Origin: Didymella arachidicola
Taxonomy: Eukaryota > Ascomycota > Dothideomycetes > Pleosporales > Didymellaceae
NCBI GenBank assembly: GCA_016630955.3
Contig: CM049987.1
Location: 2,970,773 to 3,034,772 of the forward strand
Length of the DNA: 64,000 bases
Direction: 5' to 3'
The position numbers and the translations under genes were made by a program. Below the pieces are notes generated by a model. That model made no database searches, was not told where the DNA came from, and was given only the letters and a program-made list of their open reading frames with translations. The number at the start of each line of letters is the position of its first letter. Within the stretch, counting starts at the first letter, position 1. This document shows, one piece after another, positions 31,518 to 40,758 of this stretch.

Positions 31518-34500
31518 CTACACGTCGATAGTGCAGGTCCATACCCTACCACTTCCAACGCCCATGGCCACTGTGGTGCCGCGCACAGACGAGCACGATG
31601 GCCGATACTCTGATGGTATCCAGAGCATGTTCTTGTCTCCGTGCTTAATCCACATGTTGTCTGAGCTGAGGCTTGTGCTCAGATACTGAGGGGTCTTAAC
31701 TTCAGGAACTGTTGCTTGGTCTGATATCTGTGGCGTGTTGATGACGATGACGCCTACCTCAGTGAAGAGGCAAGAGCCCGTAGAGCCAAAAGACAAATTG
31801 TAAAGAGTCTGTCCAATGCTGAGGGTTTGTAGACACGCGCCGCTGCTCGCGTCCCACAGCTTGACGGTCTTGTCGCCTGACGCCGACGCTAGCTTAGTCG
31901 AGTCGTGCGAGAAGGCTACAGACGTGACATAACTGCTGTGACCTGTGTACGTCTGCACACGCTTGTCGCTGCTCGCATCCCATAGCTTGACGGTCCTGTC
32001 CCATGACGCCGACGCCAGCTTTGTCGAGTCGTGCGAGAAGGCTACAGAGCTGACACGATCGCTGTGGCCCGTGTACGTCTGCAGACACTTGTCGCTGCTT
32101 GCATCCCATAGCTTGACGGTCCTGTCCCATGACGCCGACGCCAGCTTAGTCGAGTCGTGCGAGAAGGCTACAGAGCTGACATGATCGCTGTGGCCCGTGT
32201 ACGTCTGCAGACACTTGTCGCTGCTCGCATCCCACAGCTTGACAGTCTTGTCGTCTGACGCTGACGCCAGCTTTGTCGAGTCGTGCGAGAAGGCTACAGA
32301 GCTGACATAATCGCTGTGGCCCGTGTACGTCTGCAGACACTTGTCGCTGCTCACATCCCATAGCTTGACCGTGTTGTCATGTGACGCCGACGCCAGCTTA
32401 GTCGAGTCGTGCGAGAAGGCTACAGACGTTACAGCACTGCTATGGCCTGTGTACGTCTGCAGGCACGCGCCACTACTTGCATCCCACAGCTTGACAGTGC
32501 TGTCGTACGATGCTGATGCTAGCTTGGTCGAATCGTGCGAAAAGGCCACGAAAGTGACTGCACTGCTGTGCCCCTCGAGCGTCTGCATGCACGCACTCCA
32601 GTCGCTGCTCATCGCTGGGTGAACAGTAATCGCTTCCGGCTCTTCGTGTTGAAACAGTTTCCTGATCACGCTCTCTGTTGGACTGAACAACAGTGCGGAT
32701 GCATATAGCTGAAGTGGGTAGCTTTCGATTGCCCCTTTGTGGTACATGATGAAGCGGCGGGCATCTTCAAGAAGCGTAGTAAGCTCGTCCCCACCATGCA
32801 TCTCCTGACTGTGTAAGCATCTACACCAACAGTGGAAGATAGACAAGGCGTCTGTGCAAGCCATACCTGAACCAGCGAGCACAGCCTTGCCATTGAGACC
32901 ACACCCTTTGCCATGCTCTTGCAGAGACTGAGCCCTTCTAGCCAGTACAAATACTTCTTCTCTACAAACGCACCAACAGCACCCACAGCTTGCACATCTT
33001 CGGCCTCGTTTGCCCTAGATTCAAGTTTCGAATCGCACAGATGATCAATCCAGTAGACGCACGCATAGCGCGATGCTGCCAGTGAGTTTGAGCTGGGCGG
33101 TTTAACGTTGTCAATATGAATCCCTGGCGCTCTCAGATGGTACATGTCTCTGTGCAAAGTCTTCGCCAAAGCCTCAAGCGACCTCGAGAAGGCAGCACGA
33201 TGAACGGCTTCGACGCCATCTGGGAAGACATCGTCAGATGCTTTCACCATCAAGAAGTCTTGTGCGGACTGGTGAACGAAGTAGACCGTGTCTTCTCGCA
33301 AGGTGAGAAACGATCCACAGAGACCGATGACCTCCTGCAGCTCTGCTTCGTCGGCAACACCTTCCAGCGACTCAGTAAGGACCACCAGCTCCGCCAGCGT
33401 AATAGGTCGATACACAAGCGCGATAGAAGCTAAGACCTGCTTGCACAGCTCAGCATCATCTGACCCGCCGATCTGCTGCATCATCCGCTCGTACAAAGCG
33501 TCTAGGCCTGGCGGGAAAGAGATCAGCTTCTTCAAGACGTTCCGTTTGGCTGTCTTCTCGAGCTCTTGACACACCAACGCTACCCACAGGAAGGTATCGT
33601 TGGCATTCGACGTCAAATGTTCGAACACCGCATCTCGAGTCTGCTTGCCGTACCCCTTGTGTTGCGCTAGCTGGTTGACCTTGTGCTGGATGAAGACGCT
33701 CACCGCCGCTGAGACAGACGCTGCGTTTAGCTCCAGGCTCAGCCTCACCTTATGCCCTGCCTGTCCGAGCTGTGCTTCAATGTCCGGCCAGTTGCGACTT
33801 GACACAATCCACTTGACGCGAGAAGAGGCAGACGACTGCTGTGCGATGAAGTGGAGCAGCCTTGGCAGGTCAGTCATACACTCATCCAGCGCGTCAACGA
33901 CTATGTAAGTGGTGCCTAAGCTCGGGTCCTGTAGCACGTCTGCAAAGATCTCTGTCAAGACAACCCATGCGTTTGCATCTTCAAACACGGCTTTGCCCGC
34001 TTGGTCGTATCGCTTGCGAACGTGCGCGGTGAGCGCCGGCTGCTGACTGACAAGCAAGTACAGCAGTCCGCGCAGCACGGCTGTGGCGCTATTGATGCGC
34101 GAGTCGGTGGCTTGACAGAAGAAGTAAGACACAGACGCGGTCCTAGCAACAGCCCTCTGCAGCTCGTTGATGATGCCGCAGAGCAGCATTGTCTTGCCCT
34201 TGCCCGGATCGCCTTTGATCCAAAGCAGCTTGCTCTGTGTGCCGTTAAGCCATTGCTGGAAGCTGCTGTTGCTCATCACCCAGCGGTACGAACCGTCCAA
34301 CAATCCGCCCTTTGTGTCTTCGATGCGCCTCTTGTCGTCTCGCGGATCGGTAGGGCGTAAGTCGCGAAGGCACTCCTCTCGTTGCCGGACGCCCTCCTGC
34401 TGCCTTCGAACCTTGTCATGGAGCCGTCTGAAGGCTTCCTCTGTACCTTCACCGTAGACAGGCGCCATGTCGACGTCAAAGAGGCCGGACAAACAATACA

Positions 34501-35143
34501 CTCCATCTTCTGGCCGCTTCGTTTGCCGATCTTGTCTCCAGCGAAACCGCTCGTCGATGCTGGACTGAGAGAGCGGAGCTCCTTCCAGCACATCGGAAGG
34601 GATGGTCGTAACTTCGTGGATCTGAGACTTTAGCGATGCCCGATCACCGAGTTTGTGCCAGTCGCGCGAGAAGAACTCGACTACGCCGGGCGCGAGCAGC
34701 TCCTGCAGCGTCCAGCCGCGCGTGAACCACTTGCTTCCTCGAAACTCCGAGTCCCACTGCGGCGAGTTAGCTTCTTCCCTAGCTGAGAGAGGCAAACCAG
34801 GCACGTCGGACAGATAGACATAGCATCTAGCTGCGTTGCGATACCAGCGAAACATCGACCGGATCGCCAGCGAGTGCTCAGCCTTGTTAGCCTTGTTAAT
34901 GCAGCAGGTGTCGACCCAGAAGTGCTGCAACCCGTCGCGCTTGGCCTGCTCTCCACATAGCTGGATCTTCCTGTAGCCAGCCTTATGCTTTCCTGCGTTC
35001 TTTCTAAGAGCTTCGAAGGTCACTTCTTCCTCGTCCGTTCCCCAGGTGTGGGACAGAATCGCGTAGGGAGGTATCGCGTCTACGTCAACAATGTCGGCAG
35101 TGACACTGAGCACCCCATCTTCTCTGTAGTATAAAAGCCGCAT
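31518..35143 (-). CDS. HET-NACHT-WD40 NLR protein (HNWD/HET-E-like)
   Basis: Spliced with one 62-nt intron (32805-32866, GTATGG...CAG) to 1,187 residues. N-terminal HET domain (YAILSHTWG, FWVDTCCINK, SKWFTRGWTLQELLAP, about residues 25-250), the cell-death effector of heterokaryon incompatibility. NACHT NTPase follows (Walker A GDPGKGKT, near residue 310; Walker B IVVDALDE). The C-terminal sensor has six near-identical 42-residue WD40 repeats and a degenerate tail. The architecture matches Podospora HET-E/HET-D/HET-R, where the WD40 face recognises a partner and triggers HET-mediated death. Start: the ATG at 35143 gives the canonical MRLLYY opening. No break. It lies between inverted repeats, and the cytoplasmic NLR role is inferred from architecture. 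Confidence 0.93.
31836..32591 (-). repeat. six tandem 126-bp WD40 repeat units
   Basis: Exactly 6 x 126 bp in the NLR gene. Units differ mainly at the residues after GHS and at the residue following ASAS (Y, H, D, W, W, G) before the conserved D-x-T-V-K-L-W-D; the rest is nearly invariant (SSVAFSHDSTKLASAS). Units 4 and 5 differ by a single residue in the GHS-loop. High DNA identity with hypervariable loops is the signature of repeats that are shuffled and selected. Confidence 0.9.
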
Positions 35144-35689
35144 CGCTTCGCGTAGACATGTGGTGGGCGCGTGCGACAGCAGCGAGAGTCGTGAGACGTG
35201 ACGCGGCGGCCTGGTAGCAGGAGCGTACGGCGCCCCGTCGCTCTACTGCATTCGTGTGTCAGCAAGCGGAGGGCGACATGCGAAAAGCCACCAGGCCTTT
35301 GGCGAGCTTTTCAGACAATAGGGAATCGCAATGTTGTCACAGGCTGCGTCTGGTGGAGTTGGTCATGTTGTTGATGTGCGAGGCTGGATGTCAGGCCTGG
35401 GGCGGGGCAGACGCGGTTGAGAGCATGCGCCAGGGTCCATCCACCAGGCTGACAGCGGCTAATCCAGCGACGCTCGCATGTGTTGGTCTGATGCAGTGGA
35501 GCAGAGGGCCGACCCGACACAGCTAGTGGAGCAATAACTAGAGTCAGGGTCGCAGATCAATCGATTACAACTACAACGTACCCTGCAACAATGCCTGACT
35601 GGCCAGGCTGTCAAGGTCTGCGCGAATCGTATAAGTTATCCCCTTGCGAATCCCGAGTACCGTTCGCTCAGTCGCTCGAGAATGGGAGG

Positions 35690-36201
35690 ACACATGGCAG
35701 GTTTTGGAAGAGCGCCACACTGTGAGCTTGTTAGGCATAGCGTCAGATACAATACACTCAGCCCTGCCGGTCTTCTTTCCACCACGTAATCACACTAGGA
35801 CCGGCCGCCAAAACGCACAGCGCCAAGGGCAGAGACCGTCAACACAGAGATAGCCTCGGAGACCGCATCACCAACCCCTGATGATCTTCAGAACCTCAAG
35901 CAATGTGTATCTAGGCTAGGCCTACTGTTATAGCGATCCAGGCTTGAAAAAAAAAGTAAAGGGCCGCGATAAAGCAGAGTCTAAAGGCAGGATGACCTTT
36001 GAAGCTGCGCGCAAAATAAATGCCGGTACGATCACAACTGTTGTAATTTTCCTGCTGCTATGTCTGAATCGAAAGAGAAGAGGCTAAAGAAGAGAACCAC
36101 GCCTATTGCAGGTGTCTGGATGCGCGTGGGGCTGGTCGAGGGGCGTGAACCATGGATCCATCTCGTTGAGGGGCGTTTCTCGCTTACGGGCAGGGGACGT
36201 T
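35690..36201 (-). repeat. right inverted-repeat arm
   Basis: Inverse partner of 30688-31200. Its terminus abuts the stop codon of the transposase relic, with the TA of the TAA acting as the target dinucleotide. Confidence 0.75.
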
Positions 36202-36497
36202 AGATTCGCTTTCGTTTGCGCGACTTTCTCTTAGTTATAGCTGCTAGTTGCTCTTCAAGCTCTCGCACACGAGCCTTGATCAGTACGTTTTCGTGCAACA
36301 TCTCTTCAGCCCCTTTAATAAGCTTTGAGAACCCTTCTTGCGCAGCACTTGGTGATCGTCTAAAGGAGTCACTTACAAGCTTTGACTGAGACCCAAATTC
36401 GGGTGCGTTGCTTGGAGTCTTTGACTGCCATGGGGTCTCTGGTGGTGGGGGTGCTGGTGGGGTACGCAGTCGCACTTCGTGTCGATCCAACACCACC
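36200..36497 (-). pseudogene. C-terminal piece of a Fot1/pogo-type transposase relic
   Basis: Reads QVVLDRHEVRLRTPPAPPPP, then PWQSKTPSNAPEFGSQSKLV, a coiled coil (KARVRELEEQLAAI) and a basic end KSRKRKRI. This is the usual tail of fungal DDE_1 (pogo) transposases. It continues in frame with 42573 once the LINE and one copy of its 15-bp target duplication are ignored. Its stop codon is created by the junction with the inverted-repeat element. Confidence 0.75.
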
Positions 36498-36512
36498 TGC
36501 GCGTTGATAGGA
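36498..36512. other. LINE target-site duplication, left copy
   Basis: TGCGCGTTGATAGGA, repeated exactly at 42558-42572. Confidence 0.92.
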
Positions 36513-36796
36513 TTGGTTGGTTGGTTGGTTGGTATTCATTTTTCGTCTAGTTGATGTGGAATAAGTCCATCATCTCGCCTCCCGAAGGGCATGTACGACG
36601 TGCTAAGCTATGGAATTACAGTGCTGATACACTACCTTAGAAAGCATTTCCTGCCTGCGCGGGTATTGTTACCATTTCAGAACTACAGCTCCCCGTCCAG
36701 TTGGGGAGGCTAAGCGATGTATGTATATTAGGGTAATTTCCTTGCATTCTGAGGCATATATGTGCCGTAGGAGAGAGAGAAAGAGACATCGTGTGA

Positions 36797-36850
36797 GTGG
36801 AGGGGGTGAAGGGGTGGAGGGGTGGAGGGGTGGAGGGGTGGAGGGGTGAA
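36797..36850 (-). repeat. G-rich minisatellite in the LINE 3' UTR
   Basis: Five or so copies of GGAGGGGT with slight variation. On the coding strand of the LINE it is C-rich. Confidence 0.7.
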
Positions 36851-36924
36851 GAGTGTTGCATCGATTGTGCTGGACCTAGCAGAACTAGGTGCAGGTGTTT
36901 GCTGCTGTTGCAGGGCTGCAGGAG

Positions 36925-39900
36925 CTAGCGGGGGCAGATCTTGGTGAAGTACTGTGTAAGTTTGACAAAGGCGTCAAAGGCCTCTGGCTCCTTCACTAGT
37001 GCTGCAGTGTACGCTAGGCCATCAGCCTGGCTGGATGGTAGTATTAGTGGTCGCAGCGGCCATCTGCTAAAGCTCCCGCGGGTCTTGCGGCAGAGCACGA
37101 GGTGCTCTGGCGTCTTGTCGCGCCCGCATGAGCAGCTAAGGTTTGCATCCTTGTGATTGTACATTCGGTGATACCAGGCAAAGTCCCCATGCCTAGATTG
37201 GATGGAGAGGAGCCTGGCTAACGTGGCCCTTGGTAGGTCTAGTTCCCTTGGACTGCTGCGTGGTGCATAGTCCAAGTCCCAGCTCTTGTACCATTTCGAG
37301 AGCTTAGTCTTCTTGTCAGACCACCAGGTCTGTTGTGTGTGTCGCAGTGTCTTGCGGGCTATCGTCTTGATGCCTGAGAGTGTAGGCAGAGCGGCTTTTC
37401 CAGTCGGGGGTGAGGGGTGCTGGGCTTCTAGGTTGGCTAATCTGTCTGCTGCCTCGTTCCCCTCAATGTCTAGGTGTCCAGGGGCCCATTTGATAGAGAC
37501 GTCGTGTGTCTCCATGGCGCCATGGCACTCCAGGAAAGCCCATTGAGAGGTAGGAGGTGCGTCGCCCCTGAGGCACCAGACCACTGAGGTGCTGTCTATG
37601 CACAGCCAGATTCGGCGGGTGCGGAGCTCTGGTTGCCTTACGGTATGCTGGAGGCCTCTCCATGCTCCTACTACTTCCGCGTCGAAGACGTGCGAGGTAG
37701 GGTTGAGTGACCCGCGTCCAGTGTGCAGTTGTTTTCCGTTCTGATACACTGCAAAGCCGTAGGTAACCCGCTTTTCTCCTTCCTTTGTGTACTGTTCAGA
37801 GCCATCTGAGAAGATAGTGACTTCTAGTGGTGAGAGCTGGGCCCACCATTCTTTAAAAGCCTTAGCTGCAGTCTTCTTGTCTAGGCTAAGCGTCGGGTCT
37901 GTTCGGCAGCCAGTCGAGTAGTGAGGGGCTGAGAGTGTAGTCCTGGGGGTCTCTGGTAGAAGAGATGCCATCTGTTGGACTTTCGTCTTGACTCGCTGGG
38001 GTTGTCCGGTTTTTACGCCCCTGTTTACGATAGGTACTGCTGTGCGCCTAGTGAGAGGGTGGTCTGCATCTGTAGTGCGCAGGTGGGTTGCAAATCTGAG
38101 TCTGGCTTCCTCGAGTGCCACTGCTGCCGGTAGCAGTCCGGCGTCTCGGAAGAGTGCAGCTATAGGGGTTGTTCTCCACGCTGGTAGGATGCCTCTTGCC
38201 GCTATGGCTAGTGTTTTGTCTATGGCAGCTATGTGCCACCCAATGTAAGCGCTGACCTCTTGTGGCCTGCCTGGTTTAAGTGTGTGTGGCTTTTTGGTGC
38301 GGCCTCTGTACCAGCATTCAGTTCCATACAGGAGTGATGGGTACACACAGGCAACAGTGGCCTTGCGGAGGGAGCTGGCTGGGGGTCCATAGGTAGTCCT
38401 AGCTAGGCTGCGAATGTGATAGGCTACCTTGGCAGCTTTTGCCGTGCGCGTAGCTACATGCCGTCGGAAGGTGAGTCTGCGGTCAAACCACACGCCTAAC
38501 CAGCGCAGGGCTGGCTGACTGTGCTCTCCACCCGGGAGGATTGGATAGATCGTGAGCTGTTCATCTACGACGCAGGGAGGCGCATAGCTGCTCCGCTGTC
38601 TGGTCAGGTGGATCATTTCCTGCTTTTCTGGAGCAAAGGTAACCTTATTAGCCTCACCCCATGCTCTGATCTCCCTTAGGTCTTCTGCGAGGAGCTCGAC
38701 GTTGTCGTCCATAGAGTGTGAGGCCTGGTATAGACATATGTCGTCTGCGTACCCAAACCTCCGTTCAGTGTCCATGGATAGTAGCTCTGCCAGGTACAGT
38801 GTGTACAGGACGGGTGAGAGAGGCGACCCCTGGGGTGTGCCGCAGGCAACTGCGTAGCTAGGAGTGGTGACCTGGCCAAGGCGGACTTGCACCCTCCGGT
38901 CAGTTAGGAATGAGTCTACAAAGAGGATCGTCCTTTGTGGCCAGCCCTGTTGGGCCATCCGATGCAACAGGCGGTTCTTCAGGAGAGCGTCAAACGCGCC
39001 TTGCACATCTAGGGTGACCATAGTGACGTGCTTTCCAAGCACCCATGCTGCTTCAGTGTCGTGGGTGAACGCTGCAGTGAGGTCTGCTGCAGAGCGTTTT
39101 GGAAGCGCGCCGCCATGCTGGGGGCTGAGGATCTTGTGTGTCATGGCAGTCCATGCAATACGTCTAGCCACAGTTCGTTCGAGTCCCTTTCCAATACAAG
39201 ACAGAAGCGCTATCGGTCTCCAGGAGCGGGGCGATGTCCGGTCTGTTTTCCCCACTTTCGGTATCATGGCTACCTCTGCAAGCTTCCATTGCGCCGGGAA
39301 GTGGTTGAGTTCAAGACACCGCTGGAAGATCCTTCGTACGAGTTCCCCCACCTGAGTCCAGCAGGCGCGGAGTAGTCGCACTGTAGAGCGGTCAGTACCT
39401 GGTGATGTGCTTGACACCCCTATCGTGTTTCGCTCACACTCCTCAAGTGAGATGTGTGTGCTCCACGGGAGGGTGGCTGCAGCCTCCTGGTCTGGACGCT
39501 GTCCGAGGTCATCTTCTGCTGTGTAGCGGTTGAGAACTTCCTGTCTAAGTGCCTCTGCTTTCTCTAGGGGGTCTGATATCGTTCTGTTGTTCACTTCGAG
39601 GGGAGTGTCCTGGTTCTCTGGCGTGAGCTTGTGCCAGGCAATGATCTTGAACAGGTCCTTGTCGTCTCTAGCGTTATCGATGACGTGCCTCCAGTACTGC
39701 CTCTTGGCCTGTCGGACGGTAGTCTTGAAGGCCTGTCTCTCCTCTGGTAGACTGCCAGAACAGAGCTGTCTAGCACGTTTGTAGGCCTGGTAGGCGGTCT
39801 TGCACTCCTCGGTCCACCATGGTGCAGCGCGGCCTTCCTTGCGGTTGAGCTTGCCTGCTGCCTGTACAGAGTGCTGTATAGCCTCTGTGAGCAGCGTGAC

Positions 39901-40758
39901 GCATTCTTCTAGCTGTGCTGCATCCTGTGTTGCAAGCGGGTCTGCGATGTTTTGGGCACCCATTTCTACCAGCCCAGCGAACTTAGCTAGGCTCGCCTCT
40001 GGAACTCTGTAGTGGTACTGTTCTAGTTGCGGAGTGCCTGGTGTGGAGATGGGGACAGAGGTCACTATCGTCTCATGATCTGAGCCGCTGTGCATGCTAG
40101 CATCGACAGCAGACTGGGCAAACGGGATGTTAGAGAAGGTGAGGTCAAGAACGTGACCAGCGCAGTGTGTTGGCTGCCCTGGCACACCAATGTAGTCCAT
40201 AGACGCGTTGGCAGCCCATCTAGCTAGCTCCACTCCTCCGTTGGCTGCAGTGATGGTAGGCTCAAAGGATTCGTGTCTGGCGTTAAAGTCGCCCCCGACA
40301 AGGCAGAGCTGAGGGGGTGTCAGATGTGTGACGTATTGAATGACGTCTGGGGTGTGTGGCTGTCTGTAGCAGTTGAGTATGGCGACTCCATTTACTACCG
40401 CCCATAGCATGTCTGGGTGGTTGAGACTCTCTCTAGCCTGGTACCGTAGGTGGCGGCCTCTGCGGATGTATGTCATCACTCTAGGGCGGACTGAGCCTGG
40501 TGTGTTGGGGCTGTCCCAGGTGCTGATAGGTGCTAGGTGCTTGAAACCAGGGTGAGTGGATGTTCTCGAGTTGGCACATGCGAAGGGCTCTTGAACACAC
40601 ACAACATCTATGCCCTTCTGGAAGGCCAGCTCTAGTGTTGTGATGTGCCAGGGCGAGCATCTGCCGACGTTGGCCCAGCATACACGGAGTTGTCTGCTTG
40701 GTAGACTGTGCTGTTGACGCCTGTTGTGGGCTGGTATGTTGTAGGGGTGTTCTAGCAT
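36925..40758 (-). CDS. LINE ORF2: endonuclease, reverse transcriptase, RNase H
   Basis: 1,277 residues from an ATG at 40758. N-terminal EEP endonuclease (RVCWANVGRCSPWH, DVVCVQEPF, VGGDFNARH, GSDHETIV), with the Asn, Glu, Asp and His expected for catalysis. Reverse transcriptase follows (WRPIALLSCIGKGLE, CGTPQGSPLSPVLY, FGYADDICLYQ). RNase H near the C-terminus has FSDGSEQYT, DAEVVGAWRG, LCIDSTSVVW and GNEAADRLAN. A terminal cysteine/histidine pair motif (LSCSCGRDKTPEHLVLC) resembles the CCHC of LINEs. It performs target-primed reverse transcription. Its ATG overlaps the ORF1 stop (ATGCTAG). Confidence 0.95.
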   Translation of the reverse strand: MLEHPYNIPAHNRRQQHSLPSRQLRVCWANVGRCSPWHITTLELAFQKGIDVVCVQEPFACANSRTSTHPGFKHLAPISTWDSPNTPGSVRPRVMTYIRRGRHLRYQARESLNHPDMLWAVVNGVAILNCYRQPHTPDVIQYVTHLTPPQLCLVGGDFNARHESFEPTITAANGGVELARWAANASMDYIGVPGQPTHCAGHVLDLTFSNIPFAQSAVDASMHSGSDHETIVTSVPISTPGTPQLEQYHYRVPEASLAKFAGLVEMGAQNIADPLATQDAAQLEECVTLLTEAIQHSVQAAGKLNRKEGRAAPWWTEECKTAYQAYKRARQLCSGSLPEERQAFKTTVRQAKRQYWRHVIDNARDDKDLFKIIAWHKLTPENQDTPLEVNNRTISDPLEKAEALRQEVLNRYTAEDDLGQRPDQEAAATLPWSTHISLEECERNTIGVSSTSPGTDRSTVRLLRACWTQVGELVRRIFQRCLELNHFPAQWKLAEVAMIPKVGKTDRTSPRSWRPIALLSCIGKGLERTVARRIAWTAMTHKILSPQHGGALPKRSAADLTAAFTHDTEAAWVLGKHVTMVTLDVQGAFDALLKNRLLHRMAQQGWPQRTILFVDSFLTDRRVQVRLGQVTTPSYAVACGTPQGSPLSPVLYTLYLAELLSMDTERRFGYADDICLYQASHSMDDNVELLAEDLREIRAWGEANKVTFAPEKQEMIHLTRQRSSYAPPCVVDEQLTIYPILPGGEHSQPALRWLGVWFDRRLTFRRHVATRTAKAAKVAYHIRSLARTTYGPPASSLRKATVACVYPSLLYGTECWYRGRTKKPHTLKPGRPQEVSAYIGWHIAAIDKTLAIAARGILPAWRTTPIAALFRDAGLLPAAVALEEARLRFATHLRTTDADHPLTRRTAVPIVNRGVKTGQPQRVKTKVQQMASLLPETPRTTLSAPHYSTGCRTDPTLSLDKKTAAKAFKEWWAQLSPLEVTIFSDGSEQYTKEGEKRVTYGFAVYQNGKQLHTGRGSLNPTSHVFDAEVVGAWRGLQHTVRQPELRTRRIWLCIDSTSVVWCLRGDAPPTSQWAFLECHGAMETHDVSIKWAPGHLDIEGNEAADRLANLEAQHPSPPTGKAALPTLSGIKTIARKTLRHTQQTWWSDKKTKLSKWYKSWDLDYAPRSSPRELDLPRATLARLLSIQSRHGDFAWYHRMYNHKDANLSCSCGRDKTPEHLVLCRKTRGSFSRWPLRPLILPSSQADGLAYTAALVKEPEAFDAFVKLTQYFTKICPR
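40752..40758 (-). promoter_or_regulatory. stop-start overlap ATGCTAG coupling LINE ORF1 and ORF2
   Basis: The ORF2 ATG and ORF1 TAG share this heptanucleotide, the arrangement used for termination-reinitiation. It would let ORF2 be made at low level from the same RNA. Confidence 0.6.

Larger units (their letters stand above)
30688..36201. mobile_element. 5.5-kb inverted-repeat element enclosing the NLR gene
   Basis: Both ends read TA then ACGTCCCCTGCCCGTAAGCG going inward, and the inverted arms stay alignable, with many substitutions, for about 510 bp (30688-31200 and 35690-36201). TA on both flanks is the target duplication of Tc1/mariner/pogo elements. Neither arm has a second terminus at its inner end, so this is better read as one element with long inverted repeats than as two MITEs. 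The only gene inside is the HET-NACHT-WD40 gene; no transposase. A MITE with related ends lies at 47527-47762. The right end sits exactly at the TAA of a Fot1-like transposase relic. Confidence 0.65.

Noticed and set aside
31894..32622. Open frames in other phases across the WD40 repeats, both strands
   Set aside because: Periodic shadows of the 126-bp repeats; the true frame is the NLR exon.
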